A stretch of DNA of 64,000 nt from an uncultured delta proteobacterium (GTDB lineage: Bacteria; Desulfobacterota; Syntrophia; Syntrophales; UBA8958), in contig CAISJV010000006.1 of NCBI GenBank assembly GCA_903885795.1, positions 40,324-104,323 of the forward strand, in the 5' to 3' direction. The position numbers were made by a program, and so were the translations under genes. Under the pieces are notes generated by a model, which had not been told where the DNA came from, searched no databases, and saw only the letters and a list, made by a program, of their open reading frames with translations. Below are positions 7,062-14,576 of the stretch, one piece after another; the stretch's first letter is position 1; the number at the start of each line of letters is the position of its first letter.

Positions 7062-8234
7062 TCATTGTTGCAAACAAAATCCATAAGGGCACGTAACAAT
7101 ATGTCTTGGGGGTAAAGTAAATAAATCATCAGAATCATAATTGATATTGCAGTCTATACTAATTTGTTGCACAGGGGTGCTAAAAGATTGCGATAATATT
7201 GACTTTAATTCCTTAATTGTGAATGGATAATAAGTTAATTTCCACATGTGATGTGGCGTTTCAATTGATGTTTTTCTTGAATCACCAATATTATTAAGCA
7301 ATTCATTATCTTCACATAATATTTGTTTTATTCTATAGGATTCTTTATTCCTTATTTTAACAGCTTTAACATGTAAAGGTATTTGAATAGGAGGATCATT
7401 AGGTATTGTAACAAGATATTTTTTAAAAGGTTTCAATTTCATTTGTATAAATCTAATACATTCTTTATATGGTTTTGCTGTTTGAAGTCCAAATAATGAT
7501 GTAATGTGATTATTTTTTAAGCGATATTCCCTGAACTCTCCTTTTGAGTTAAAATATACCTCAAAGAACATACCACAGAGGATATAACATGCGGTATATT
7601 CAGAAAATATGCTCAATTCCGCCCTAATGTTCTTCATAAAATCAATGGCATTAAAAACTCCTCCGCAAGCACTTTGATATATATTTCTTCCTAATACAAA
7701 TGCTTGGTTTTTCGGCAAATTAGAAATGCCAATACTTTTCAATTTTGTTATCGCTGGATTTTGGATATTCCAATCATGGGTTTTTAACTTCCTGATGATT
7801 AATGATATTTCATCATTGTCAGATAACCTGTAATCAATATCAGCAATTGCTGTATCTGAAAATAAAAACCTTTCTTCTAAGTTTGGGGAACTATCAATTT
7901 CACTGACTAAAGAAATATTTTCGTCTTGTGGCAAAGGGATAGAAAGTTTTTTCCAATGATCAATAAAATTGTATAATTCCGCACGATACTGTTTTGCTTC
8001 AGCAATTGTGAGTCCTTTTGATTGACTGGTAATACTATCAAATTGATCATGGTGCATAAAACAAAGCCAAGCCAAATTGTCAAATATTGCATTTTCTGGT
8101 TTTTGATCGAGATGAGCAATTTGTCCTGACTTAACATTCAAATCGTTAGCAAGACCGAAGCAGATACAACATCTTCTTCTGCTTTTCGTAAGTACTTTTG
8201 TTTCAATATCCTTTGGTAAGGTTTTTCTTTTCAT
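7062..8234 (-). CDS. HNH-type nuclease domain fused to unknown C-terminal domain
   Basis: The 390-residue protein begins with an HNH-like zinc fold at about residues 14-70: CCICFG, then SGQIAHLDQ (first His), then DNLAWLCFMHHDQFDS. The spacing and the closing LC-x2-HH-x-x-FD match HNH domains at the N-terminus of several anti-phage effectors. The remaining 300 residues are unrecognised. They contain a conserved-looking stretch QAFVLGRNIYQSACGGVFNAIDF at about residues 172-194, which is helical, and a beta-rich end with two Cys. No SAVED or other sensor domain is obvious. Likely a DNA-cutting defence protein, but this is inference from the N-terminus and the setting. Confidence 0.65.
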   Translation of the reverse strand: MKRKTLPKDIETKVLTKSRRRCCICFGLANDLNVKSGQIAHLDQKPENAIFDNLAWLCFMHHDQFDSITSQSKGLTIAEAKQYRAELYNFIDHWKKLSIPLPQDENISLVSEIDSSPNLEERFLFSDTAIADIDYRLSDNDEISLIIRKLKTHDWNIQNPAITKLKSIGISNLPKNQAFVLGRNIYQSACGGVFNAIDFMKNIRAELSIFSEYTACYILCGMFFEVYFNSKGEFREYRLKNNHITSLFGLQTAKPYKECIRFIQMKLKPFKKYLVTIPNDPPIQIPLHVKAVKIRNKESYRIKQILCEDNELLNNIGDSRKTSIETPHHMWKLTYYPFTIKELKSILSQSFSTPVQQISIDCNINYDSDDLFTLPPRHIVTCPYGFCLQQ

Positions 8235-8347
8235 CTCTAATAGTTTTCCAATAGTGATAAAATTTTATATGGAACGGATTACCCCTATAAATTTAAGATC
8301 TTTTAACTAGAATAACACATTTTCCGGTGCCACTTGTTGACAAAAGC

Positions 8348-9088
8348 TCACATACTCCCCTTCTTTAGCAAAGATTTCTTGATCTCATCTTGCTGTTTTT
8401 GTTGTCCGGCTTTTAGGCGTGCGATGTATTCTGACAGTAAATTTGATGTGTAGTTAATTTCTAAACTCCGTCCTGAGCAGCTCGCTCTAATATTGTTGCC
8501 CTCGCCATCCCCATACTCTTCACGCCAAATACTTAATTGCTGAGGTTTTGTTATTTTATATTTTCCTTTAAGGAGTTCTTTTACTGCATTTGCACTAACG
8601 CTTTGTTCACAATCGCCAGTTAAATTAGCCTGCAATAGAAGAGCAATAACACGGTTTCCGTCATCTCGGAGACCTAAGAGGTCTACCCAATTGGTATCAG
8701 GAAATATTTCCTTTAGATTAACAGGTGGTTCTAAATAGATGTATCTAAATAAATTACCTCGAAGTGATTCCAGTTCTGGAACATACCTTGAGAATGAGGC
8801 ATAACGTCCTTTTGGTTCTGTTACGATTTTTTTCCCCTTTTGCTGAAAATTCGTCTTCATACATGATACTATATCCTCTCCAAGCTTGATACCAAAAGCA
8901 CCAGTAATCGTCTCGTTTCCCCCAATTTGTTTTGATTGCGTACTTGAAGCAGCTTGTACAAGAATCGGGTTAGAATAGGCAATGGTAATGGTAGTTAATA
9001 GAATAGTTAATAAGAAGTATTTCGTGAGGGAATGTTTGGATCTCCAATCTGCGAGTTTTAAGACTAAAGATGATACATTCATATTCAC
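8348..9088 (-). CDS. Hypothetical exported protein
   Basis: The 246-residue protein has a long N-terminal region with one hydrophobic helix (KYFLLTILLTTITIAYSNPILVQAA, about residues 23-47) ending in an AxA-like site, so it is probably exported or membrane-tied. The mature part starts with GNETITGAFGIKLGEDIVSC and has several spaced Cys, which may form disulfides. The C-terminus is a charged Gln/Lys helix. The GAFGIKLG segment resembles a short motif common at the N-terminus of secreted hypothetical proteins. I recognise no family. It is the only clearly exported product between the HNH and restriction genes. Confidence 0.6.
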   Translation of the reverse strand: MNMNVSSLVLKLADWRSKHSLTKYFLLTILLTTITIAYSNPILVQAASSTQSKQIGGNETITGAFGIKLGEDIVSCMKTNFQQKGKKIVTEPKGRYASFSRYVPELESLRGNLFRYIYLEPPVNLKEIFPDTNWVDLLGLRDDGNRVIALLLQANLTGDCEQSVSANAVKELLKGKYKITKPQQLSIWREEYGDGEGNNIRASCSGRSLEINYTSNLLSEYIARLKAGQQKQQDEIKKSLLKKGSM

Positions 9089-9158
9089 TCCTTATATTTA
9101 TTTTGAATAAACTGCCCAATATTGTATATATATGTCTGTATGAAATCCACCACTATTA

Positions 9159-9377
9159 TCAAACCTGTAACCCCTTTTTGTAGAATTCCCAACCTAAGGT
9201 GGCGGAATAAAACCAAATCCCATCTTCAATCGGAATGTAAGCAGATACACAACCTATGGGGAAAGACACAGATTTTGCCTCTTCAAGAGAATTAAATGAA
9301 ATTTCAGCTATTTTTCCAACTTGGTTCTGATTTTCGACAGGAAACGTTTTTGTCAAATAAGTAACCTTAACGATCAT
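9159..9377 (-). CDS. Hypothetical 72-residue protein next to the restriction gene
   Basis: The product begins MIVKVTYLTKTFPVENQNQV and looks like a small beta-rich cytoplasmic protein with a late WFYSATLGWEFYKKG segment. AAGGAG lies 8 nt before its ATG. It starts 32 nt after the EcoRV-like gene stop on the same strand, so it may share its transcript. I recognise no family. It is far too small to be the missing methyltransferase; a role as regulator or inhibitor of the enzyme is only a guess. Confidence 0.55.
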   Translation of the reverse strand: MIVKVTYLTKTFPVENQNQVGKIAEISFNSLEEAKSVSFPIGCVSAYIPIEDGIWFYSATLGWEFYKKGLQV

Positions 9378-9409
9378 ACATTTACTCCTTTTAAGGAAAA
9401 TGGTTTATT

Positions 9410-10141
9410 TTACACCCGCTTCTTCAATTCCCTTCCCACCTTGAAAAAGGGTAATTTCTTAGGTTTCACTTCCACAATCTTTCCATCCTTCGGATTCCGT
9501 CCCTTATAAGCATCATATTCCCTCTCTTCCAAGGCATTAATATTGTTTGTTGAAAATGACGCAATATTAGTTGTATTACCGCTACCCGGTCTCTTTCCTG
9601 CTATTTTGTATTTTTCTTGAATGAAATATTCAACATTAACATAAGGTTTTTGAATTTTTGTTCTTTCTTCCAATTCATAAATTTCAGGATCATCATACGC
9701 TTCCTTATTTCGAGTATAAAGAAATCCAATAATCCAGTGCGTTTTATACTGATTATATGGATATAATATATTTTTTGTATTATTTCTGATAAACGACTTA
9801 TATGATCCTAATGTGTAAACAAAATCTTTTTCAGTTCCATTCTTCTTTCTTCCCTTTCGATAAGTTGTTTTTATGTCTACAGCAATTTTATTTATATCTC
9901 CTTTATTTTTCAGTAGGGTAAAATCGGGATAGATTGTCTGTGGAGACGTTTCAAATATGTATCCATGGCGTTCTGCAATGTCTTTTATTAATGGAGAACA
10001 AAAAAGTTCAAATACTGTACTCAATACCTTTGTATCCGATCCGAAAGGATATATTCTGTCATCTGTTGATAATAATCCTCTTATATTCCAATTGATATTT
10101 TTCTCGATCACTAATTCTCTAAACTCGCTTTTAAAGTCCAC
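9410..10141 (-). CDS. EcoRV-family restriction endonuclease with HU/IHF-like C-terminal module
   Basis: Residues 1-195 are a clear homologue of the type II enzyme EcoRV: YPFGSDTKVLSTVFELF with Glu45, YPDFTL with Asp73, VDIKTTY with Asp89 and Lys91 (the PD-D-x-K centre), SFIRNNTKNILYP, THWIIGFLYTR, and the DNA recognition loop GSGNTTNI at 186-193. All catalytic residues are in place. After residue about 200 the EcoRV C-terminal subdomain is missing. In its place residues 203-243 match, without gaps, the DNA-binding arm and last helix of HU/IHF proteins (GRNPKDG at 214-220, LPFFKVGRELKKRV at 230-243). EcoRV cuts GATATC; this fused form may share or differ in target. No methyltransferase gene is visible in the window. 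Confidence 0.88.
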   Translation of the reverse strand: MDFKSEFRELVIEKNINWNIRGLLSTDDRIYPFGSDTKVLSTVFELFCSPLIKDIAERHGYIFETSPQTIYPDFTLLKNKGDINKIAVDIKTTYRKGRKKNGTEKDFVYTLGSYKSFIRNNTKNILYPYNQYKTHWIIGFLYTRNKEAYDDPEIYELEERTKIQKPYVNVEYFIQEKYKIAGKRPGSGNTTNIASFSTNNINALEEREYDAYKGRNPKDGKIVEVKPKKLPFFKVGRELKKRV

Positions 10142-10506
10142 TATCTCCCCCTCGATTACGTAGCAATAATAACTGAGCTAAATTATTTTTGAATGACATA
10201 TAATGCTATGGTAAAATTCAGTAATTAGTCAAGGAATATAATAATTGCACCCCAGGATAGAATCCCGAAAAATATCCCGCTACTACACCAGTCTGTTTCC
10301 CGCCCACTTACCGCCCCAACTCCCTGCCGCTGGCATCCCTGCATATCCTGATGCAGATGTCTGGATGCAGACTGGTGATAATATCAAGTATAGAATATAG
10401 AATACAAGGGAGTCCAATAGGAAGCTGCAATGGCCGTAACTATTAATACTGGCCGTTGATGTTCCTTGACTAACTGATGGTGATATTGCTTCTTCAGATT
10501 TTGGAT
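10142..10506. other. Non-coding stretch with a 90-nt inverted-repeat structure
   Basis: No gene is seen. The stretch upstream of the restriction gene is AT-rich and probably holds its promoter. Positions 10287-10295 (accagtctg) and 10368-10376 form a perfect 9-bp inverted repeat enclosing C-rich sequence, which could fold as an RNA domain of about 90 nt. Confidence 0.45.
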
Positions 10507-10650
10507 AAAAAAAGACGGATGGAAAAGGAGGGACTTAAACCATCCGTCTGTATATAAAAACTGAAAGGGATTGCTCATAACGTTCCTTTCAGATCGCCCA
10601 CTAAGGGGGTCGGTGGATGGAAAGGAGGGACCAAAACCACCCACCGACAT
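10507..10650 (-). ncRNA. Candidate sRNA with two anti-Shine-Dalgarno hairpin loops
   Basis: Three hairpins follow each other. On the minus strand these are: 10648-10609 (12-bp stem, one mismatch), 10592-10561 (10-bp stem) and 10549-10513 (10-bp perfect stem) followed directly by seven T (10513-10507), the form of an intrinsic terminator. The first and third hairpins have related stems, and both apical loops carry GUCCCUCCUUU. CCUCCUUU equals the anti-Shine-Dalgarno end of 16S rRNA. This plan (tandem CCUCC loops, the last one a terminator) is that of the alphaproteobacterial cuckoo/CcsR RNAs. On the plus strand no terminator is present. The RNA may be cut from the 3' end of the small mRNA ending at 10674. 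Confidence 0.6.
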
Positions 10651-10673
10651 TAAAAACAACTTTTACCGCAGGA

Positions 10674-10886
10674 CTACTCAGGCGAGATAAAGGTTAAACC
10701 ATTATCTCTTCTCACTTTTTTGTTCTTTCGATCTCCTGTTTCATCCATGGTTAACGTTTGATCAACATTTCCGCTATCTAAAGAAAGAAAAAAATCATAC
10801 TCTTTTTGTCCGTCAAGCTTTTTGTCTTTGTTGCCTTTTTTCCCGCCTGAGTCCTGCTTTTGGTGATTTCTTTCTTCCTTGAACAT
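10674..10886 (-). CDS. Possible small hydrophilic protein upstream of the sRNA
   Basis: The 70-codon frame begins MFKEERNHQKQDSGGKKGNK and is very rich in Lys, Asp, Gln and Gly, with no hydrophobic core. It could be a disordered nucleic-acid-binding peptide or not a gene at all. GAGGAAAA lies 10 nt before a TTG at 10889 and 13 nt before ATG 10886. Its stop is 25 nt before the first hairpin of the candidate sRNA, so the hairpins would form its 3' untranslated region. Confidence 0.35.
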   Translation of the reverse strand: MFKEERNHQKQDSGGKKGNKDKKLDGQKEYDFFLSLDSGNVDQTLTMDETGDRKNKKVRRDNGLTFISPE

Positions 10887-10889
10887 CAA

Positions 10890-11437
10890 TGGATCTTTTC
10901 CTCACTTCTGTCTTTCCTTTACGCAACTTAGATGCCATAATGAGAATTATTGGTTCGGGAAGGTTTTTAAAATCATAACTGATAAATTTTATATGTTAAT
11001 ATGCTGTGTATAATTCTACATTACTGTCGATATTTATAATATAGTTCTTGGATTGTAAGGATAGCAGTCCATGACTTATGTGCGAATATCGAACACTATT
11101 TGTTACTGCAATCACGATAGACCATTATAACAGGCATCCTCCAGAGTGTGCAGTATTTGCACGGACTGTTCATTACTCGCACATGCAGGATAGATTTTTA
11201 ACTCAGGTCAGTAAAACTCTTTGATGATTTGTAATTGGATCTACTGCTACTGCCTCATCTGACGTTACAGCCGCCCTTATCCAGTCTGCTGCTCCTTGAT
11301 AACCATGCCGAGACATCAATCCCTGGCACCATACTGAAACGTAAACTCAGAATGACAAAGAGATTGGAACGCTGCTATGGTGGAAATGTGAACTGGGATA
11401 TTGAGGGAGACTGGTGAACTGGCGAGTGGTGTCAAAA
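10890..11437. other. Long intergenic region, no gene recognised
   Basis: About 550 bp between the small frame and the end of the integrase partner gene. It is AT-rich at 10960-11040 and more mixed after 11150. A 60-codon plus frame at 11235-11417 has no Shine-Dalgarno and a low-complexity Leu-rich start, and I do not call it. No tRNA, IS end or tandem repeat was seen. Confidence 0.4.
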
Positions 11438-12748
11438 TTAATAAGAAGTGTCGAATTGTTCTTTTTTCCCTTCTGGACCTCTCATAAGACCACGTGGGAG
11501 ACTCTTGGGAGTCATTAAAGGATAGCTGTGTTCCAAAAGAAGTCGGTTTAATCTTTTTATTTTCCCTTGTTCTTCCTCTGTAAGTTCAGAAAATTGCTTG
11601 TTACGATAATCATGCGTATCCTCGACAAGTTCATTAATTCCTTGGGGTAAATCAAGTTCTCCCCTTTTCTTGAACCATTTTGAATAAAAATCGGGAGTCC
11701 TTATTATCTCATTTAATCTATCGAGAGAGTTCTCGATATGTTTCAGTTTAATTGAATACTTATCAGCATTTATAGCTATACAGAGGATCTCAATATCAGA
11801 TTTGCTTTTAAATTCGCCTCCGCAAAAATTTGAATATCGGTATCCCCTCGCAATGGGTTTAAGTTTCTCTATTAGAATAGTTCTGTCTATCCCTGATTTG
11901 TCAAACTTTTCAAGTATTTCATCAGCCATTATATTATGATATGTTATTCTATTGCGTATTCCCCATTTCTCTTCTGCGTATTTTAAGGGTTCCTCATATA
12001 GACGGTCCCGCATCCTATCCCTCTCTTCCATCTGCTTGTGTTTGATTTGCAATCCTTTCATCTTTTCTTGAGAAGAAGCGCTACTGCGATGAATCATTTT
12101 CATGTCCGCATCTAAATGCGATTGAATCAAACACATTTCTCCCTGAAGGAAACCTATCTCATACGTAAGTCTCCATAAATATGAAGCATCTTGAGAATAC
12201 TCATCGAAATTATTTCGTATGCTCGCAACATAATTCGCCAGCAACATAGCATATAGGATATTAACGATAATAGCGCATTTATCAAATTTATCCACCTGTT
12301 GTAACTTTTTCCCTTTATATATTTCACTTATATATTCATCTGCCAATGGCATGATTGACAAATAATCAAGACTGTATGATCTCAATATGATGGTGAAGTC
12401 GATCTGATAATTAATTTTTTTTAACAAATATTGATTAAAATCGTCTATTACTTTTTTGTAAGGATCTGCGTTGAAAGTATATCTTATAAAATCTTCGATT
12501 GAAGAACAGAAATCTTCCAATGATATCCTCCCCTGGACACGAGATACTCCGAAAGAACTCTTTTGCAGCATCCCCATATTTTCAGTATAATCTTTAAACC
12601 TGTTCATCATTGATTGTATGTCTTCAACTGTTTTTGCTCTAGGTTCTCGTGTCATCCTGATCGGAGACAAAGAATAGCTTCCTGTATAGTTAGTCATAGA
12701 ACCGTCATTAAATCTTGGCATAATGTTTGTCTGCTTTCTAATTATCAA
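11438..12748 (-). CDS. Integrase-partner protein sharing the integrase insert domain
   Basis: The 436-residue protein matches no family I know. It is helical, with a coiled-coil-like Lys/Glu/Met/Arg stretch at about 226-262 and no signal peptide. Residues about 306-415 are homologous to the insertion inside the upstream integrase (its residues 309-418). In the last 65 residues of that stretch (352-416) 28 positions are identical without a gap, including FKxL-like spacing, KRLNRLLLEHSYP and TPK; upstream, GEFK and ENSLxxLN also agree. Its start overlaps the integrase stop by 11 bp, so both are made from one mRNA. A role in recombination, for example as a directionality or synapsis factor, is inferred from this pairing. 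Confidence 0.75.
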   Translation of the reverse strand: MIIRKQTNIMPRFNDGSMTNYTGSYSLSPIRMTREPRAKTVEDIQSMMNRFKDYTENMGMLQKSSFGVSRVQGRISLEDFCSSIEDFIRYTFNADPYKKVIDDFNQYLLKKINYQIDFTIILRSYSLDYLSIMPLADEYISEIYKGKKLQQVDKFDKCAIIVNILYAMLLANYVASIRNNFDEYSQDASYLWRLTYEIGFLQGEMCLIQSHLDADMKMIHRSSASSQEKMKGLQIKHKQMEERDRMRDRLYEEPLKYAEEKWGIRNRITYHNIMADEILEKFDKSGIDRTILIEKLKPIARGYRYSNFCGGEFKSKSDIEILCIAINADKYSIKLKHIENSLDRLNEIIRTPDFYSKWFKKRGELDLPQGINELVEDTHDYRNKQFSELTEEEQGKIKRLNRLLLEHSYPLMTPKSLPRGLMRGPEGKKEQFDTSY

Positions 12749-14258
12749 TCGTTACAGGTTCTTGATTTGATATCATAGCTGCATTAAAGAGTTTTTCCAT
12801 CTCATCAACAGCATCTTTCTTATGACCGGGACTAAGATGGCTGTATCTCTCGGTCATTGCCAAGGTCTGATGACCCATCAATTCCTTGATTGTCAAGATC
12901 GGTGTTCCTCGTATTGCCAACCAACTGGCAAATGTGTGTCGCAGGGTATGGAAGCTAATCTTCTGACGAGGATCTGTGACTCCGCTGTTAAATCTGGATC
13001 TAATTTTGGGCGTTTCGTCCGGATAGATTGTCTCCAACAGCAATCGGTTGAGTTTCTGGATATTATTCAGTTCAGCATAATTCAGTTCTTTAAAACTTTT
13101 TTGCCTATATTTAGCGGTTATTGAAATCAGATTCTTTATATCCGCTGAGAATTTGTATTTCTTACGCTTACCAATCACCGTATCATAAAAACTTGGCAAA
13201 TCTAAATGTTTATTCAACCATTCCAATGAGTTTTCCACACTGTTAGCGGGCAGATTATGATAATCATTTTCAATTGCCTTGCGGAGTTGTTCCGGTGATA
13301 TCTGGTCCTTGAATTCTCCCGACCAGAAATCATGTGAATCTCCGAGACGTATTAGAGCACGTTCAAAAGCACGACTTACTGCTCCAATGCGCTTTTTTTC
13401 CTTTGAAGGGAATACATATTCATCTGGTTTGCCAAATTTCATTTTTTCGAACAGAGTTTTTATGATCGGAGTTATAAAAGCTTTTCTTGCTCGAGTATTC
13501 TTGGGATCTGCGACATGAATGAGTTTATTTCCCATATCCAGATGACTCCATTTAAGGTCAAATATTTCCCCTGCTCTCATACCGGTATGGAGACTTAGAA
13601 GCGACATATCCCTCAATTGACTGCTAACCTGTTCCAGTTCTCGGAGTAATATATGCGCTTCTTCATAACTCAGGAAACGTTCTCGATTGTTGTTCAATAT
13701 AGGTAATTTAACATCCTTTACGGGATTCGCGCCACTCCACATTTTCCATGATATTGCTTTATTGATAAGTTGGCGAATCAATACCAAAACATGTTTCACT
13801 GTTGCAGGCGCCAAACCTTTATCAAATAGTTTTCCCTTTAAGTCCTCAAGTTCAAGGACGCTTATTTCTGATATGACTGTCTTTGCAAATAGAGGTTCAA
13901 TATGCTTTCTATAATAACCCCTGTCGGTTATGGCATCAATTTTACCTGTGTTTAGCCACTTATCATACTTGATCCATACTGCTCCTAATGTCACTTCTTC
14001 AGGTTTATCTTTGGGGAGGTCTTCCCCGTGTCGAAGAGTTCTTATCCTTTCTGAACGTATTTGAGATGCCGTTGCGGCTGTATATCCTTCACTCATCCAT
14101 CCGACTTTTTCCCATATAAGTTTTCCTTTTTGATCCCTGTAGCAGACATCGAAACATTTGTCAGGTTTGCCTAAATGTCTTTTCTTTGAAGATTCTCTGC
14201 TGTATACTCCTTGAAACTTGGGGATATTAATCCTCTTAGGCGGCTTGAGAGAACTCAT
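12738..14258 (-). CDS. Tyrosine recombinase (integrase) with inserted extra domain
   Basis: The 506-residue protein has an N-terminal arm-binding-like part (1-90), a SAM-like core-binding domain (about 92-190) and a catalytic domain with all active residues: Arg228 in TGMRAGE, His437-x-x-Arg440 in HTLRHTFAS, His463 in LMGHQT and the nucleophile Tyr472 in TERYSHL. Usual integrases have about 20 residues between the ERALIRLG helix (ends at 306) and the HxxR box; here there are about 128. The extra piece (309-418) is homologous to the C-terminus of the protein encoded downstream. The gene starts 150 bp from the duplicated tRNA-Arg 3' half, the standard place for an element integrase. Confidence 0.93.
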   Translation of the reverse strand: MSSLKPPKRINIPKFQGVYSRESSKKRHLGKPDKCFDVCYRDQKGKLIWEKVGWMSEGYTAATASQIRSERIRTLRHGEDLPKDKPEEVTLGAVWIKYDKWLNTGKIDAITDRGYYRKHIEPLFAKTVISEISVLELEDLKGKLFDKGLAPATVKHVLVLIRQLINKAISWKMWSGANPVKDVKLPILNNNRERFLSYEEAHILLRELEQVSSQLRDMSLLSLHTGMRAGEIFDLKWSHLDMGNKLIHVADPKNTRARKAFITPIIKTLFEKMKFGKPDEYVFPSKEKKRIGAVSRAFERALIRLGDSHDFWSGEFKDQISPEQLRKAIENDYHNLPANSVENSLEWLNKHLDLPSFYDTVIGKRKKYKFSADIKNLISITAKYRQKSFKELNYAELNNIQKLNRLLLETIYPDETPKIRSRFNSGVTDPRQKISFHTLRHTFASWLAIRGTPILTIKELMGHQTLAMTERYSHLSPGHKKDAVDEMEKLFNAAMISNQEPVTIDN

Positions 14259-14411
14259 GGTTTTTCACCTTCAGATAATTTTTTGCTAACCTATAGCTAA
14301 CTTGATGAGTGATTATACGTAATGAAGAGTGATGAAGTCAACCATAATTATGATTGATTTTAGATAGTAAGTAATATATAGTGATCTTGGCTGATCATGA
14401 TTACATCGTAT
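14259..14411. promoter_or_regulatory. Integrase upstream region with repeated GCTAAC
   Basis: Between integrase and attachment site the motif GCTAAC occurs twice 11 bp apart (14284-14289 and 14295-14300). Short direct repeats near an attachment site can be integrase arm sites; this is a suggestion only. The integrase promoter must also lie here. Confidence 0.3.
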
Positions 14412-14455
14412 TCCTAATCCGGGTGTCGCGCGTTCGAATCGCGCCGGGGGTACCA
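14412..14455 (+). repeat. Attachment site: duplicated 3' half of tRNA-Arg(CCU)
   Basis: The sequence runs from the anticodon loop (tcctaa) through the 3' anticodon stem (tccgg), a TTCGAAT T-arm (gcgcg/cgcgc), the acceptor strand and CCA. The 5' half is missing: the bases before 14412 cannot pair with tccgg. This is the usual scar left when a tyrosine recombinase inserts an element at a tRNA 3' end. The intact tRNA should be at the other end of the element, left of the window. Confidence 0.8.
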
Positions 14456-14576
14456 AAATATAACAAAGTGGTTCGCCAAAGGCTGACTAATCACTTTTTC
14501 TTTCATTTCAAATTTAGTTCCACCTTTTGCGGTATATCCATGGGCAACCGGAGAAAAACCAAGGATTAAGGATCAC

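Noticed and set aside
10384..10659. 91-codon minus frame over the hairpin RNA
   Set aside because: It is an artefact of the hairpin sequence, has no ribosome site and codes for a Pro/Ser/Phe-rich product with no domain.
11235..11417. 60-codon plus frame in the long gap
   Set aside because: Leu-rich low-complexity start, no ribosome site and no neighbours on that strand.
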